64,000 nucleotides of DNA from Nocardia aurantiaca (GTDB lineage Bacteria > Actinomycetota > Actinomycetes > Mycobacteriales > Mycobacteriaceae), in the NCBI RefSeq assembly GCF_009708175.1, contig NZ_WMBB01000008.1, positions 310,001 through 374,000 on the forward strand, given 5' to 3'. A program made the position numbers and the translations under genes. The notes under the pieces are model-generated. The model did no database searches. It saw nothing but the letters and a program-made list of their open reading frames with translations, and had not been told where the DNA came from. Positions 25,365-33,251 of the stretch are shown here, one piece after another. Positions within the stretch are counted from its first letter, which is position 1; every line of letters starts with the position of its first letter.

Positions 25365-25675
25365 ATTCTCGGCTTCGGCGAACCACCGACACCCGTTCCC
25401 GCACCGTTCGCCAGCCTGCTCATCGAACTGATCGACCGCCGCACGAACATGCGGACCGCGGCGAACCCGAACGCGCACTGGCTGTTTCCCGGTCGCCGCG
25501 CCGGACAGCCGCTGCGACCCGAAACCCTCGGCCAGCAGGCCGCCAACTGGTCCTGCAAGCACCCGCCCCAGTGGTCGCCGACGCCTTCGGCATCCACTAC
25601 ACCGCCGCCCACCGGCACGTCTCCCGAGCCGGAGGCACCTGGAACCGCTACGCACCAGGCAATCACACCCGGTGA
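25365..25675 (+). pseudogene. Decayed tyrosine recombinase (integrase) 3' end
   Basis: First frame: GEPPTPVPAPFASLLIELID, TAANPNAHWLFPGRRAGQPL, RPETLGQQ. Then the reading frame changes near 25540 and continues RQLVLQAPAPVVADAFGIHY, TAAHRHVSRAGGTWNRYAPG, ending at TGA 25673-25675. Both parts match the C-terminal region of actinobacterial integrases, with some 18 codons missing at the junction, so the gene is dead. Its 5' part is absent. Confidence 0.7.
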
Positions 25676-25825
25676 CCGTTGCTCACCATTCCACTCCGAA
25701 TACCGACTACCTGAATACCGATCCCTGCCAGTCCGGAAGCCCTGAAGGGGCCGGCGGAGCGGGCAGAGTGGGCAGGACTCACCCTGGTCATAAGGGAGAG
25801 CACCCTGATCTGGATGGGAGTAACG

Positions 25826-26332
25826 ATGGGGGCAGCAAAGGTCTTGGGACGCGCGGTTGGCCGGCGACTGTACGCGATCAAGCGTGGGATGTATCCGGAC
25901 GGGCGACCGGGCGCGGTGGCGCGGGTGCTGAACTGGGTCTCGCGCCTGCAGTACTCGGCGGGTCTTCTGTCGCCACGTTATGCCGTGACCTTGGAGGTCG
26001 CCGGTCGACGTACCGGTCGTCCCGTGACGCTGCCGATCGTGGTGACCGAGTATGAGGGCAACCGGTATTTGGTATCGATGCTCGGCTCGGAGGCCAACTG
26101 GGTCCGCAATCTCCGGGCTGCCGGGGGCCGAGCCGTGCTACACCGTCGCGGTAGCGAAGCCGTGCAACTGGAAGAGGTAGCCCCCGATGCCCGTGCCCCT
26201 ATCCTGCGCCGATACCTCGCGATAGCCCCCGGGGCGCGACCCCACTTCCCGATCGATCGCAACGCGCCACTGGACGAATTCGAGAAGATCGCCGACGAAT
26301 ATCCGGTCTTCCGGATAGACAGTGCGTTCTGA
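25826..26332 (+). CDS. Ddn-like F420-dependent nitroreductase family protein
   Basis: 168 residues; family core RYAVTLEVAGRRTGRPVTLP, YLVSMLGSEANWVRNLRAAG and the closing DEFEKIADEYPVFRIDS are diagnostic for the deazaflavin (F420)-dependent nitroreductase family. Likely reduces quinones or other small molecules using F420H2, an activity typical of mycolata. The ATG at 25826 has GGGAG 6 bp upstream; the ATG at 25814 is an alternative. Confidence 0.85.
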   Translation: MGAAKVLGRAVGRRLYAIKRGMYPDGRPGAVARVLNWVSRLQYSAGLLSPRYAVTLEVAGRRTGRPVTLPIVVTEYEGNRYLVSMLGSEANWVRNLRAAGGRAVLHRRGSEAVQLEEVAPDARAPILRRYLAIAPGARPHFPIDRNAPLDEFEKIADEYPVFRIDSAF

Positions 26333-26556
26333 TCGCAAGACCTCGCGCCGGGAACCACGCGCGGCGGAACGGGCCGCGCGAATCCCGAGTCGATGGATCT
26401 CATATTCCGGGCGTCGGCTTCGGGTCAGCCGCAGGGAGATCTCACGACCGGACGGGTGTCGACCACAAGCCTGGATGGATTGTTCGGCGGGACGGTCCTC
26501 GAGCGTGACCATGGCAGAAGTCGGACTGCTCGAGAGGACGCTTCCAGTGGCGCGAC

Positions 26557-26709
26557 TCAGAAGCCGAAAATCTCTGCCATTGCGATGGATTCGTCGTCCC
26601 AGCGGCGTTCTATGGCCTCGCGCTCGACATCCGGGAGGAACGGATCCCATCCGGCTTTGCGCCAGAAGGCTTCTCGATGCTCATCGCTGAGGGGATGCGG
26701 CGTGCTCAT
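26557..26709 (-). CDS. Orphan 50-residue acidic protein, unknown family
   Basis: Reads MSTPHPLSDEHREAFWRKAG, WDPFLPDVEREAIERRWDDE, SIAMAEIFGF. AGGGA lies 7 nt before the ATG; codon third positions are not as GC-rich as neighbours. It has its own promoter-like -10 (TAGAAT) and a palindrome in the leader (next entry). Composition (charged, amphipathic, no membrane helix) looks like a genuine soluble small protein. I do not recognise the family; an antitoxin-like or regulatory role is only a guess. No partner gene adjoins it. Confidence 0.6.
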   Translation of the reverse strand: MSTPHPLSDEHREAFWRKAGWDPFLPDVEREAIERRWDDESIAMAEIFGF

Positions 26710-26726
26710 GGCGGATTCCCTGGATC

Positions 26727-26749
26727 GTGACGACCGTCACATCGATTCT
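26727..26749 (-). promoter_or_regulatory. Promoter and palindrome of the 50-residue gene
   Basis: On the minus strand a TAGAAT -10 (26749-26744) precedes a GTGACG-GT-CGTCAC palindrome (26740-26727) that would cover the transcription start. The arrangement suggests a repressor site. Confidence 0.45.
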
Positions 26750-26777
26750 ATCGAGGGGCCGGGTGCATCGAGAAGAA

Positions 26778-26813
26778 CCGAGCGCTCGGACCCGATCGGG
26801 TCCGAGCGCTCGG
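26778..26813. terminator. 36-bp perfect palindrome, terminator of glycosyltransferase operon
   Basis: Arms CCGAGCGCTCGGACCC / GGGTCCGAGCGCTCGG (16 bp) around GATC; the 36 bp are fully self-complementary. On the minus strand it is followed by TTCTTCT. It lies 79 bp after the GT39 stop. Confidence 0.8.
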
Positions 26814-26891
26814 CTCCTCTTGTGGCGGTGGCAAGGTCCACCCGTCGCCCACCTCCACCTTCAGCGGAGGCCGCCGTGATCTTCGACTTGG

Positions 26892-28976
26892 TTATGTGGT
26901 CTTCGGCGAGGTCAGGTCGTAGAGGGTGATGCCGTCCACCTCCTGCGAGCTGAAGTGCTCCTTCACCCATGCGGTGATCTGGGCGCTCTGACTTCTGCTC
27001 TCGCCGTTGCCATTACCGCCGCGATCGCCGCCCATCTGATTGCCACTGATGAAGTAGTGGATCCGGCCGACCTGCACGTACTCCTGGAACTGGGCCAGCG
27101 TCGGCGACGGGTCGCTGCCGTTGAAGCCGCCGACCGGCATGACCGGCAACTGGGTCGCCAGCTGGAACCCGGCCGCCGCATTGGAGCTGACCGTGGCCGC
27201 CACCCAGGTGTAGTCGGAGCCGTCGGCCTTCAGCAGCGCGGTGACCTGGGCGCTCGGATTGCTCGCGCTCATCATGCCGCCCGCCGGACCGCCGAATCCG
27301 CCTGGGCCGCCCTCATTTCCACCGTTTCCGCCGGGTCCGGCGTTCGCGGTGTCACCGTGGTTCATGCCCATGCCGTGCTGGCCGCCGGGTATCCCATTGC
27401 CGGGTCCGGCATTGCCGTTGCCCGGTCCGCCGTTGCCGGTTCGGCCGTTCGGCATGCCGTGGTCGCCGCCGTGCGGCCCGCCCGGACCCCAGGCGCCGCG
27501 CACCGCGGGTCCGGCCGAGGGCATCGGCCCCTGGTGTGCGGTGGCGATGCCGTCCACGGCGTAGGCGGTGGGACCGGCCAGGCCGACCAGCGCCGCGGCC
27601 GCCGCGACGGCCAGACCGCCCTTGCGGGGCAGGCGAATCAGCATGAGCGCGGTGGCGACGATGCCGCCCACCAGGATCGCCCAGCGCAGCCACGGCACGA
27701 AGGACGTGCTGCGGGACAGGATGATCCACGCCGTCGCCGTGGTCAGACCCATGGCGAGGACAGCGGCCAGCCGCACCCACAGCCGATCGCGGTGCTGCCA
27801 GGCGAGCGCCGAGCCCGCGCCGATCAGCGCCGCCACGGCCGGGGCCAGCGCCACTGTGTAGTACGGGTGGAAGATGCCCTTCATGAGGCTGAACACCAGA
27901 CCGGTCCCCACCAGCCAGCCGCCGAACAGGATGAGCGTGGCGCGCTGGGGATCGGTGCGGGCCAGCTTGCCGCGCAGCGCGATTCCCGCCAGCAGCAGCA
28001 CCAGGGCCGCCGGGATGAGCCAGACGATCTGACCGGCCTGCGCCGGTTCGAACAGCCGCCCGATGCCGGGGGTGCCCCACATGCCGCCACCACCGCTCGG
28101 CAGCTGTTCGCCGCCGCCGAACCCGCCGACGCTGCCGCGCTCATTGCCGTCCAGGCGGCCCAGGCCGTTGTAGCCGAGGGTCAGTTCGATGATCGAATTA
28201 TGCTGCGAGCCACCGAAGTACGGCCGATCCGAGGCCGGCCACAGTTCGGCCAGCAGCACCCACCAGCCCGCGCCCGCCACCATGGCCGCGGCCGCGCCGA
28301 ACAGCTGGATGATGCGCTTGCCCAGTGTGGGCGGGCCCGCGATCAGATAGGTCAGGGCCAGCGCGGGCACGACCAGCAGCACCTGCAACTGCTTGGCCAG
28401 GAAGCCGAGTCCGATGAAAACGCCGGTGAGCAGCACCCAGCGCCAACGGCCGTCGGCCACCGCACGGGTCATGGCCCAGGCCGCGGCCAGCATGAGGAAC
28501 ACCAGCATGGCGTCCGGGTTGTTGAACCGGAACATCACGGCCGCGATGGGAGTCAGCGCCAGCACCAGGCCCGCCAGCAGTCCGGCGCTCGCGCCGAAAT
28601 TGCGCCGCACGATGGCCCACAGCAGCGCCACCGAGGCCACGCCCAGCAGCGCCTGCGGCAGCAGCATGCTCCAGCTGTGCAGACCGAAGATTCGCACCGA
28701 GATCTCCATGGGCCACAACGACAGTGGCGTCTTGTCCACCGTGATGGAGTTGGCCGCGTCGGAGGAGCCGAAGAACATCGCCTTCCACGACACCGAACCC
28801 GCCTGCACCGCGGCCGCGTAGAAGGCATTGGCCCAGCCGTTCGCGGACAGGTTCCACAGGTACGCGACGGCGGTGCCGATCAGCAGGGCCGCCAGCGCCG
28901 GATACTCCCGGCGTCGGGTGCTGGACGGCTCGATCGGGGGTGGGGCGAGCCGGGGCTCGGTCAGTGTCGCGGTCAT
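26892..28976 (-). CDS. GT39/ArnT-like polytopic mannosyl- or arabinosyltransferase
   Basis: 694 residues. A first helix (ALAALLIGTAVAYLWNL) is followed by the GT-C loop with acidic residues, WKAMFFGSSDAANSITVDKT, then about ten further helices, as in the ArnT/PMT group that moves sugars from polyprenyl phosphates outside the membrane. Around residues 495-580 is a Gly/Asn/Pro-rich low-complexity stretch, then a soluble C-terminal domain (YTWVAATVSSNAAAGFQLAT, PVMPVGGFNGSDPSPTLAQF). The start at 28976 overlaps the small gene stop (ATGA). The upstream GT2 protein probably makes the polyprenyl-sugar donor. Confidence 0.87.
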   Translation of the reverse strand: MTATLTEPRLAPPPIEPSSTRRREYPALAALLIGTAVAYLWNLSANGWANAFYAAAVQAGSVSWKAMFFGSSDAANSITVDKTPLSLWPMEISVRIFGLHSWSMLLPQALLGVASVALLWAIVRRNFGASAGLLAGLVLALTPIAAVMFRFNNPDAMLVFLMLAAAWAMTRAVADGRWRWVLLTGVFIGLGFLAKQLQVLLVVPALALTYLIAGPPTLGKRIIQLFGAAAAMVAGAGWWVLLAELWPASDRPYFGGSQHNSIIELTLGYNGLGRLDGNERGSVGGFGGGEQLPSGGGGMWGTPGIGRLFEPAQAGQIVWLIPAALVLLLAGIALRGKLARTDPQRATLILFGGWLVGTGLVFSLMKGIFHPYYTVALAPAVAALIGAGSALAWQHRDRLWVRLAAVLAMGLTTATAWIILSRSTSFVPWLRWAILVGGIVATALMLIRLPRKGGLAVAAAAALVGLAGPTAYAVDGIATAHQGPMPSAGPAVRGAWGPGGPHGGDHGMPNGRTGNGGPGNGNAGPGNGIPGGQHGMGMNHGDTANAGPGGNGGNEGGPGGFGGPAGGMMSASNPSAQVTALLKADGSDYTWVAATVSSNAAAGFQLATQLPVMPVGGFNGSDPSPTLAQFQEYVQVGRIHYFISGNQMGGDRGGNGNGESRSQSAQITAWVKEHFSSQEVDGITLYDLTSPKTT

Positions 28977-29137
28977 CGGTCGCCTCCTCGGTCGGCTCGA
29001 TCGGCCGGGGTATCGGTGGGAATGGTCCAGAACGGCAGGTCGCCGTGTTCGGGGTGGCAGCGGCCGGGGAAGTCGACCCGGACCAGCCGGAAGCCGTCGT
29101 TCGGAAGCCCCTGCGGCGCGGGGAAGATCGGGGTCAC
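28973..29137 (-). CDS. 54-residue coupled protein between two glycosyltransferases
   Basis: GTG at 29137 overlaps the GT2 stop (GTGA), and its stop overlaps the GT39 start (ATGA). The product contains MTPIFPAPQGLPNDGFRLVR, VDFPGRCHPEHGDLPFWTIP and an acidic tail. It has no membrane helix; the CHPEH cluster could bind metal. The double overlap and ordered sequence argue for a real gene. No family recognised; a partner or chaperone of the transferase pair is possible. Confidence 0.6.
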   Translation of the reverse strand: MTPIFPAPQGLPNDGFRLVRVDFPGRCHPEHGDLPFWTIPTDTPADRADRGGDR

Positions 29138-30378
29138 CGGACCCCCTCGGGCAGGGGATGCCGTCCGGCATTGCGGAATACCCAGCGCAGACCGACGAAG
29201 CGCAGCAGCGTGGCGACCAGGTTGGCGATCACCAGCACCACGAGTTCCAGATGGACTGCCGCATCGGGCGCCCAATGATGCAGCGCGAAAAGCGAGCCGG
29301 AGGTCAACGCCAGGCCGACGCCGAAGATGACCAGACCCTGGAAGTGGTGCGAGACCGCCTGATTGGAGCCGCGCACCCCGAAGGTGAAGGCGCGGTTGGC
29401 GGCGGTATTGCCGATCGCGGTGATCAGCAGCGCCAGGAAGTTGGCGACCTGCGCGCCCGTGATCCCTTGCAGCACAATGTAGAGCAGCAGATAGGCCAGG
29501 GTGGAGGTGACGCCGACGATGCCGAAGCGCACCAGCTGCCCGACCATGCCCAGCGGCACGCCCTCGACCAACGGCTCGCGGCCGATGGCGGCCCGCAGCT
29601 CGTTGATGGGCAGTCGCCCGGTGGTCAGCGCACGGCCGACCCGCCAGATGCCCTGCAGGTCCTTGCGGGCGGTGTCGATGATGTCCACCCGGGAGTCCGG
29701 GTCGTCGATCCAGTCCACCGGCACCTCGTGGATGCGCAGCCCGATGCGCTCGGCCAGCACCAGCAGTTCGGTGTCGAAGAACCACTCGCCGTCCTCGACC
29801 AGCGGCAGCACCAGCTTGGCCACCTGGGAGCGCATGGCCTTGAAGCCGCACTGCGCGTCGGAGAACTTGGCCTGCAGCGAGGTGCGCAGGATGAGGTTGT
29901 AGCAGCGGGAGATGATCTCGCGCTTGGGTCCGCGCACCACCCGCGAGGAGGACGCCAGCCGGGTGCCGATGGCGACGTCGGAGTGCCCGGACACCAGCGG
30001 CGCGACCAGCGGTAGCAGCGCGTTGAGGTCGGTGGACAGGTCCACGTCCATGTAGGCGACGACCTGGGCGTCGGAGGCCTGCCAGACCTCCCGCAGCGCG
30101 CGCCCGCGGCCCTTGCGGTCCAGGTGCACCACCCGCACGCCATCGAGCTGGTCGGCCAACTGCTCGGCAATCTCGAGGGTGGAGTCGGTGGAGGCGTTGT
30201 CGGCGATCGTGATGCGTGCGGTGAAGGGGAAATTCAGGGTCAGAAAGGCGTGCAGTCTGCGCACGCAGGGCCCGAGATCGACCTCTTCGTTGTAGACCGG
30301 AACGACCACGTCCACGACGGGCGCGGTCACTGCTTCTGCGGGTTCCGCCGCCCGCACGGCGGTCACGGTGTCGCTCAT
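29134..30378 (-). CDS. GT2 glycosyltransferase fused to GtrA-like membrane domain
   Basis: 414 residues. Residues 20-250 form a GT2 domain like dolichyl-phosphate sugar synthases: DVVVPVYNEEVDLGPCVRRL, IADNASTDST, AYMDVDLSTDLNALLPLVAP (metal-binding Asp pair), GFKAMRSQVAKLVLP. Residues about 285-400 form a four-helix GtrA domain (LVRFGIVGVTSTLAYLLLYI, ANRAFTFGVRGSNQAVSHHF). It would make and translocate a polyprenyl-phosphate sugar for the GT39 enzyme. The start is placed at ATG 30378 after a GAGG; the frame allows TTG 30387. Confidence 0.87.
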   Translation of the reverse strand: MSDTVTAVRAAEPAEAVTAPVVDVVVPVYNEEVDLGPCVRRLHAFLTLNFPFTARITIADNASTDSTLEIAEQLADQLDGVRVVHLDRKGRGRALREVWQASDAQVVAYMDVDLSTDLNALLPLVAPLVSGHSDVAIGTRLASSSRVVRGPKREIISRCYNLILRTSLQAKFSDAQCGFKAMRSQVAKLVLPLVEDGEWFFDTELLVLAERIGLRIHEVPVDWIDDPDSRVDIIDTARKDLQGIWRVGRALTTGRLPINELRAAIGREPLVEGVPLGMVGQLVRFGIVGVTSTLAYLLLYIVLQGITGAQVANFLALLITAIGNTAANRAFTFGVRGSNQAVSHHFQGLVIFGVGLALTSGSLFALHHWAPDAAVHLELVVLVIANLVATLLRFVGLRWVFRNAGRHPLPEGVR

Positions 30379-30485
30379 GGTGACCAACCTCGATCACCAG
30401 ACTCACATCAGGCTGCGGCCTGCCTGGGAGATTCCTGGGAGCCGCTCGCTGCGACCGCGCTGCGATCACATCGGCAAGACGACAC

Positions 30486-30512
30486 GACGGGTCCGCCTGC
30501 GGCGGGCCCGTC
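30486..30512. terminator. Hairpin terminator after AbiE locus
   Basis: GACGGGTCCGCC-TGC-GGCGGGCCCGTC, a 12-bp stem with one G-U pair, between the AbiEii remnant and the glycosyltransferase operon promoter. Confidence 0.65.
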
Positions 30513-30525
30513 CGCCCGGTGCTGG

Positions 30526-30971
30526 TCAATGGCCGTGGACGGCCTGAAGGAGATCCGATGCCAGGAAGGAAACAGCGACGGCAACCTGCTCTGGCTCACC
30601 GACGCCTTCCTCTGCTCGGCCAGCCATCATGGACCCGAGTGCGTCCGGGGCCACTGGCGAACAGACGCTCCAGGTATTCCAACGCTTTCTGGGCGGATTC
30701 CGCACTCAGCTCGTTATCGAGAAGGCGGGCGAACCCGTATTGCAGCGTGGCGGTCTGAATTGCCCTGAGCTAGGCGGGGGTCCAGTGCCACGTCGCTGTC
30801 CTTGGTCGACTCTGCCAGTGCCACGTGGATTGCGCCTGTGCGCAGGTAAACGGCTTGGGCGCCGATGACTATGATCGCATTACGCTGTTCGGACAACGCC
30901 TCCAGCGCATCCAGAAGCACTCTGCGTGCGCGGACAAGCAGGTCGGCTGGGTCACCGCCAGGTTTTTTCAT
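30526..30971 (-). pseudogene. AbiEii-like nucleotidyltransferase toxin, internally deleted
   Basis: ATG 30971 lies inside the last codons of the AbiEi-like gene (20-bp overlap). The N-terminus is good: LLDALEALSEQRNAIIVIGA, QAVYLRTGAIHVALAESTKD, SDVALDPRLA, carrying the G...DSD nucleotidyltransferase motif. It then stops after a frame break. The other frames continue IQTATLQYGFARLLDNELSA, ESAQKALEYLERLFAS and, after another shift, PDALGSMMAGRAEEGVGEPE, QVAVAVSFLASDLLQAVHGH, the toxin C-terminus, with the middle 100 or more residues missing. The toxin is therefore dead. Confidence 0.75.
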
Positions 30972-32040
30972 GGTGCTCCATCCAGTTGAGGAGTTCCTCG
31001 GCTTCGGCTGGGGCCCGCCCGGGGCCTGTCATCAGGTCCACCGCGACCTGTGCTGGTGCGGCGAGTGACACACCGTCGAATGCCTTCACCCTTCGCACCA
31101 GCACGACTGGGTAGGCAGGCTCGGCAATCAGGACGTTCGCGCCTGCGTCGGTGGGCCGCAATCCCCATGCTGCTGCGGTGTGCTCGGGCTCGGTCGCGTA
31201 CACCATCGCTGAGCGGGCGGGTGCGTGTGGCTCCCAGGCGCCGGCAGCCATCGATCCGGTGAGCGCATACTGGTCGATAGGGGAGGTTCGCATTGCGTCG
31301 AGCAATGAGGGCAATCCGCGGGGCGCTATCCATCGAGTGATCTTGTTCGTACGTAGGAACTGATAGTCGTGGCTCCAGCGCCGTAGGAGAGCAGCCCAAT
31401 CCGGTATATGTATGAGCCCCTTGCCTTCTCGGACGGCGAGTGCCTCCGCCTCCAGGAATTCGATTACGCGGTATACCGATCCGGTTGATGTGCTCGAAGT
31501 CTCCACGAGGTCGCGAATACGCCAAGGACCGGCGATATCCGCAAGTGCACGTACGACTTTGGCGGCAGGCTCGCCCTGAAGGGTTGCCCGTGGGCGTCCA
31601 GGTCCGCGCCAAGGATCGCTGTCGGCACCACGATCGGAGATGAACAGTGCGGGCGATTCGGCTCTGACGAGCATGTTGCCTGTCGCATCCACGAATGCGA
31701 TTCCGGCCTGCGCGAGGGCCTCTCGGGTCGATCGTGAGAGATATCTTGCCATGAACATTCCGACGCTATCCGGGTGTTGCCCGGTGCGGTGAGCGAGCTG
31801 TGCTCGAATGGCAGCCACATCGCGTGCCTCGATGAGGCGTTTGGCCTCGACGACCAGGGTGATTTCCTGCCCATCAGGGGTGAGTAGAGACAGAGTCGCG
31901 TCAGCGGAGCCGCGTTCCGGCGTTTGGGCGGGGGTCGAGGTCAGTGACCATGTGGAAGGCAGGTGATCGCGGATGATCGCACTGCATGCGGACAGCACTT
32001 CGTTCACAGTGCGAGGTTCGGAAGGCCCACGCTCAACCAT
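30952..32040 (-). CDS. AbiEi-like type IV antitoxin/regulator with nuclease-like N-domain
   Basis: 362 residues. The first half has a PD-(D/E)XK-like pattern (QEITLVVEAKRLIEARDVAA, SREALAQAGIAFVDATGNML); a winged helix follows (LADIAGPWRIRDLVETSSTS, TGSVYRVIEFLEAEALAVRE), and the C-terminal part ANVLIAEPAYPVVLVRR, FDGVSLAAPAQVAVDLMTGP, GRAPAEAEELLNWMEHHE is typical of the AbiEi-type protein paired with AbiEii. The frame is intact although the toxin is lost. The ATG is 6 nt after a TATTAT box (leaderless). Lower GC in its promoter suggests transfer. Confidence 0.7.
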   Translation of the reverse strand: MVERGPSEPRTVNEVLSACSAIIRDHLPSTWSLTSTPAQTPERGSADATLSLLTPDGQEITLVVEAKRLIEARDVAAIRAQLAHRTGQHPDSVGMFMARYLSRSTREALAQAGIAFVDATGNMLVRAESPALFISDRGADSDPWRGPGRPRATLQGEPAAKVVRALADIAGPWRIRDLVETSSTSTGSVYRVIEFLEAEALAVREGKGLIHIPDWAALLRRWSHDYQFLRTNKITRWIAPRGLPSLLDAMRTSPIDQYALTGSMAAGAWEPHAPARSAMVYATEPEHTAAAWGLRPTDAGANVLIAEPAYPVVLVRRVKAFDGVSLAAPAQVAVDLMTGPGRAPAEAEELLNWMEHHEKTWR

Positions 32041-32046
32041 GTTCGG

Positions 32047-32074
32047 ATAATACTGCTTCTCCGTTGCGAACGGA
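32047..32074 (-). promoter_or_regulatory. Leaderless promoter with palindrome before AbiEi-like gene
   Basis: On the minus strand a TATTAT -10 (32052-32047) lies 6 nt before the ATG, and the perfect palindrome TCCGTT-CGC-AACGGA (32074-32060) sits in the spacer. AbiEi antitoxins bind inverted repeats at their own promoters, so this is the expected operator. Confidence 0.55.
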
Positions 32075-32140
32075 AAGCGATTATTTCCTGAACATCTTCT
32101 GCCATGGGTTCTGGGGGCGGCCGATTGGCCGTTTGGCCGG

Positions 32141-32998
32141 TCAGCCCTCGTGTATGCCCAGGTTAAGCCGCCACAGCGGGGAGACCGGTCCGTGTCCCGC
32201 GCCGAGGTCGTAGGAGGCCTCCAGGCAGCGGAAGGTCCACTCCTTGGCGAAGGCGACGGCGTCGGGGATCGAGTAGCCGTGGGCCAGCGCGCAGCAGATG
32301 GCCGCGGCCAGGGTGTCGCCGCCGCCGTGGTCATTGCCGGTGGCGAGTCTTTCGGCCGGGAGTTCGTGGAAGGTGTCGCCGTCGAAGAGCAGGTCGGTGG
32401 ACTGCTCGGAGGTGCGTAGGTGCCCGCCCTTGACGATGGCCCACTGCGGGCCGAGCGCGATGAGGGCCTCGGCGGCCTTGCGGGCGGAGGCGTCGTCGAC
32501 CACGTCGATGCCGGTGATGAGCCGGACCTCGTCGAGGTTGGGGGTGACCACGGTGGCCAGCGGAATCAGGGTGTGGCGCACCGCGTCCAGGGCCTCGGCG
32601 TGCAGCAGGGCGTCGCCGTGCATGGAGGCGGCGACCGGATCGACCACCAGCGGAATGCTGCCCCGACGTCCGATGCCGACCTCGCGGCAGACCTCGGCCA
32701 CGGCCTCGATGATGGCGGTGGAGGCCAGCATGCCGGTCTTGGCCGCGTCGATTCCGATGTCGCCCACCACGGTTCGCACCTGGTCGGCCACGATCCGTGG
32801 CGGGATCTCATGGAAACCGCTGACGCCGAGGGTGTTCTGCACGGTCACCGCGGCCACCGCCACGCACGCGTGCACGCCGCACAGCGCCATGGTGCGGGAA
32901 TCGGCCTGGATGCCCGCGCCGCCGCCGGAGTCGGTGCCCGCGATGGTGAGGGCGCGAACCGGAGTGGTGCCGTTCGGGGCAAGCGGTAGAAGTTCCAC
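32141..32998 (-). CDS. thiD: Hydroxymethylpyrimidine (phosphate) kinase ThiD
   Basis: 285 residues of the ribokinase fold. Phosphorylates HMP and HMP-P made by ThiC. Motifs: RALTIAGTDSGGGAGIQADS, MALCGVHACVAVAAVTVQNT, AAKTGMLASTAIIEAVAEV, PLVVDPVAASMHGDALL, WAIVKGGHLRTSE, and catalytic NDHGGGDTLAAAICCALAHG. The GTG at 32998 is chosen because the family starts about 16 residues later; frames run open further upstream through repeat-like sequence. No TPP riboswitch is visible upstream. In M. tuberculosis thiD adjoins thiC; here 3.8 kb separates them. Confidence 0.93.
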   Translation of the reverse strand: MELLPLAPNGTTPVRALTIAGTDSGGGAGIQADSRTMALCGVHACVAVAAVTVQNTLGVSGFHEIPPRIVADQVRTVVGDIGIDAAKTGMLASTAIIEAVAEVCREVGIGRRGSIPLVVDPVAASMHGDALLHAEALDAVRHTLIPLATVVTPNLDEVRLITGIDVVDDASARKAAEALIALGPQWAIVKGGHLRTSEQSTDLLFDGDTFHELPAERLATGNDHGGGDTLAAAICCALAHGYSIPDAVAFAKEWTFRCLEASYDLGAGHGPVSPLWRLNLGIHEG

Positions 32999-33076
32999 GT
33001 CACAGACGGTATCCAATTGCCCCGCTGTGTCCAATCGCCCCTCCGCTTCGCTCCGGGGCGGGTTCGCGGCGCTGGT

Positions 33077-33134
33077 GGTCTCGTTCTTCCCTCCCTCCGC
33101 TCCTCCAAGGCGCAGGTCTATGGAGCCGTTCGCT
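33077..33134 (+). repeat. Composite intergenic repeat, copy A
   Basis: Holds segment Y (GGTCTCGTTCTTCCCTCC ... CTCCAAGGCG, 33077-33112) running into segment X (GGCGCAGGTCTATGGAGCCG, 33109-33128). Both segments recur, in the other order and on the other strand, at 51453-51515. Lies between thiD and the Zur-like box. Confidence 0.6.
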
Positions 33135-33216
33135 TCCCCGCTCCGCTCAGGCCAGAACGAGCGCTTCGCCTCCCCGCGCATGCGCCGCGAACCTAGGAGC
33201 AATCAGACCCATTCGT

Positions 33217-33235
33217 CGAAAATCATTATCATTAA
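33217..33235 (+). promoter_or_regulatory. Zur-like box
   Basis: CGAAAATCATTATCATTAA resembles actinobacterial Zur boxes (TGAAAATNATTTTCA type). It stands out as an AT-rich stretch 17 bp before the COG0523 remnant, a gene family usually under zinc control. Confidence 0.55.
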
Positions 33236-33251
33236 GTGTTGACCGGCTGCC

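Noticed and set aside
26955..29330. A 791-codon plus-strand frame opposite the GT39 gene
   Set aside because: Translation is His/Gln/Arg-rich and repetitive; the minus strand encodes a recognisable membrane glycosyltransferase with coupled neighbours.
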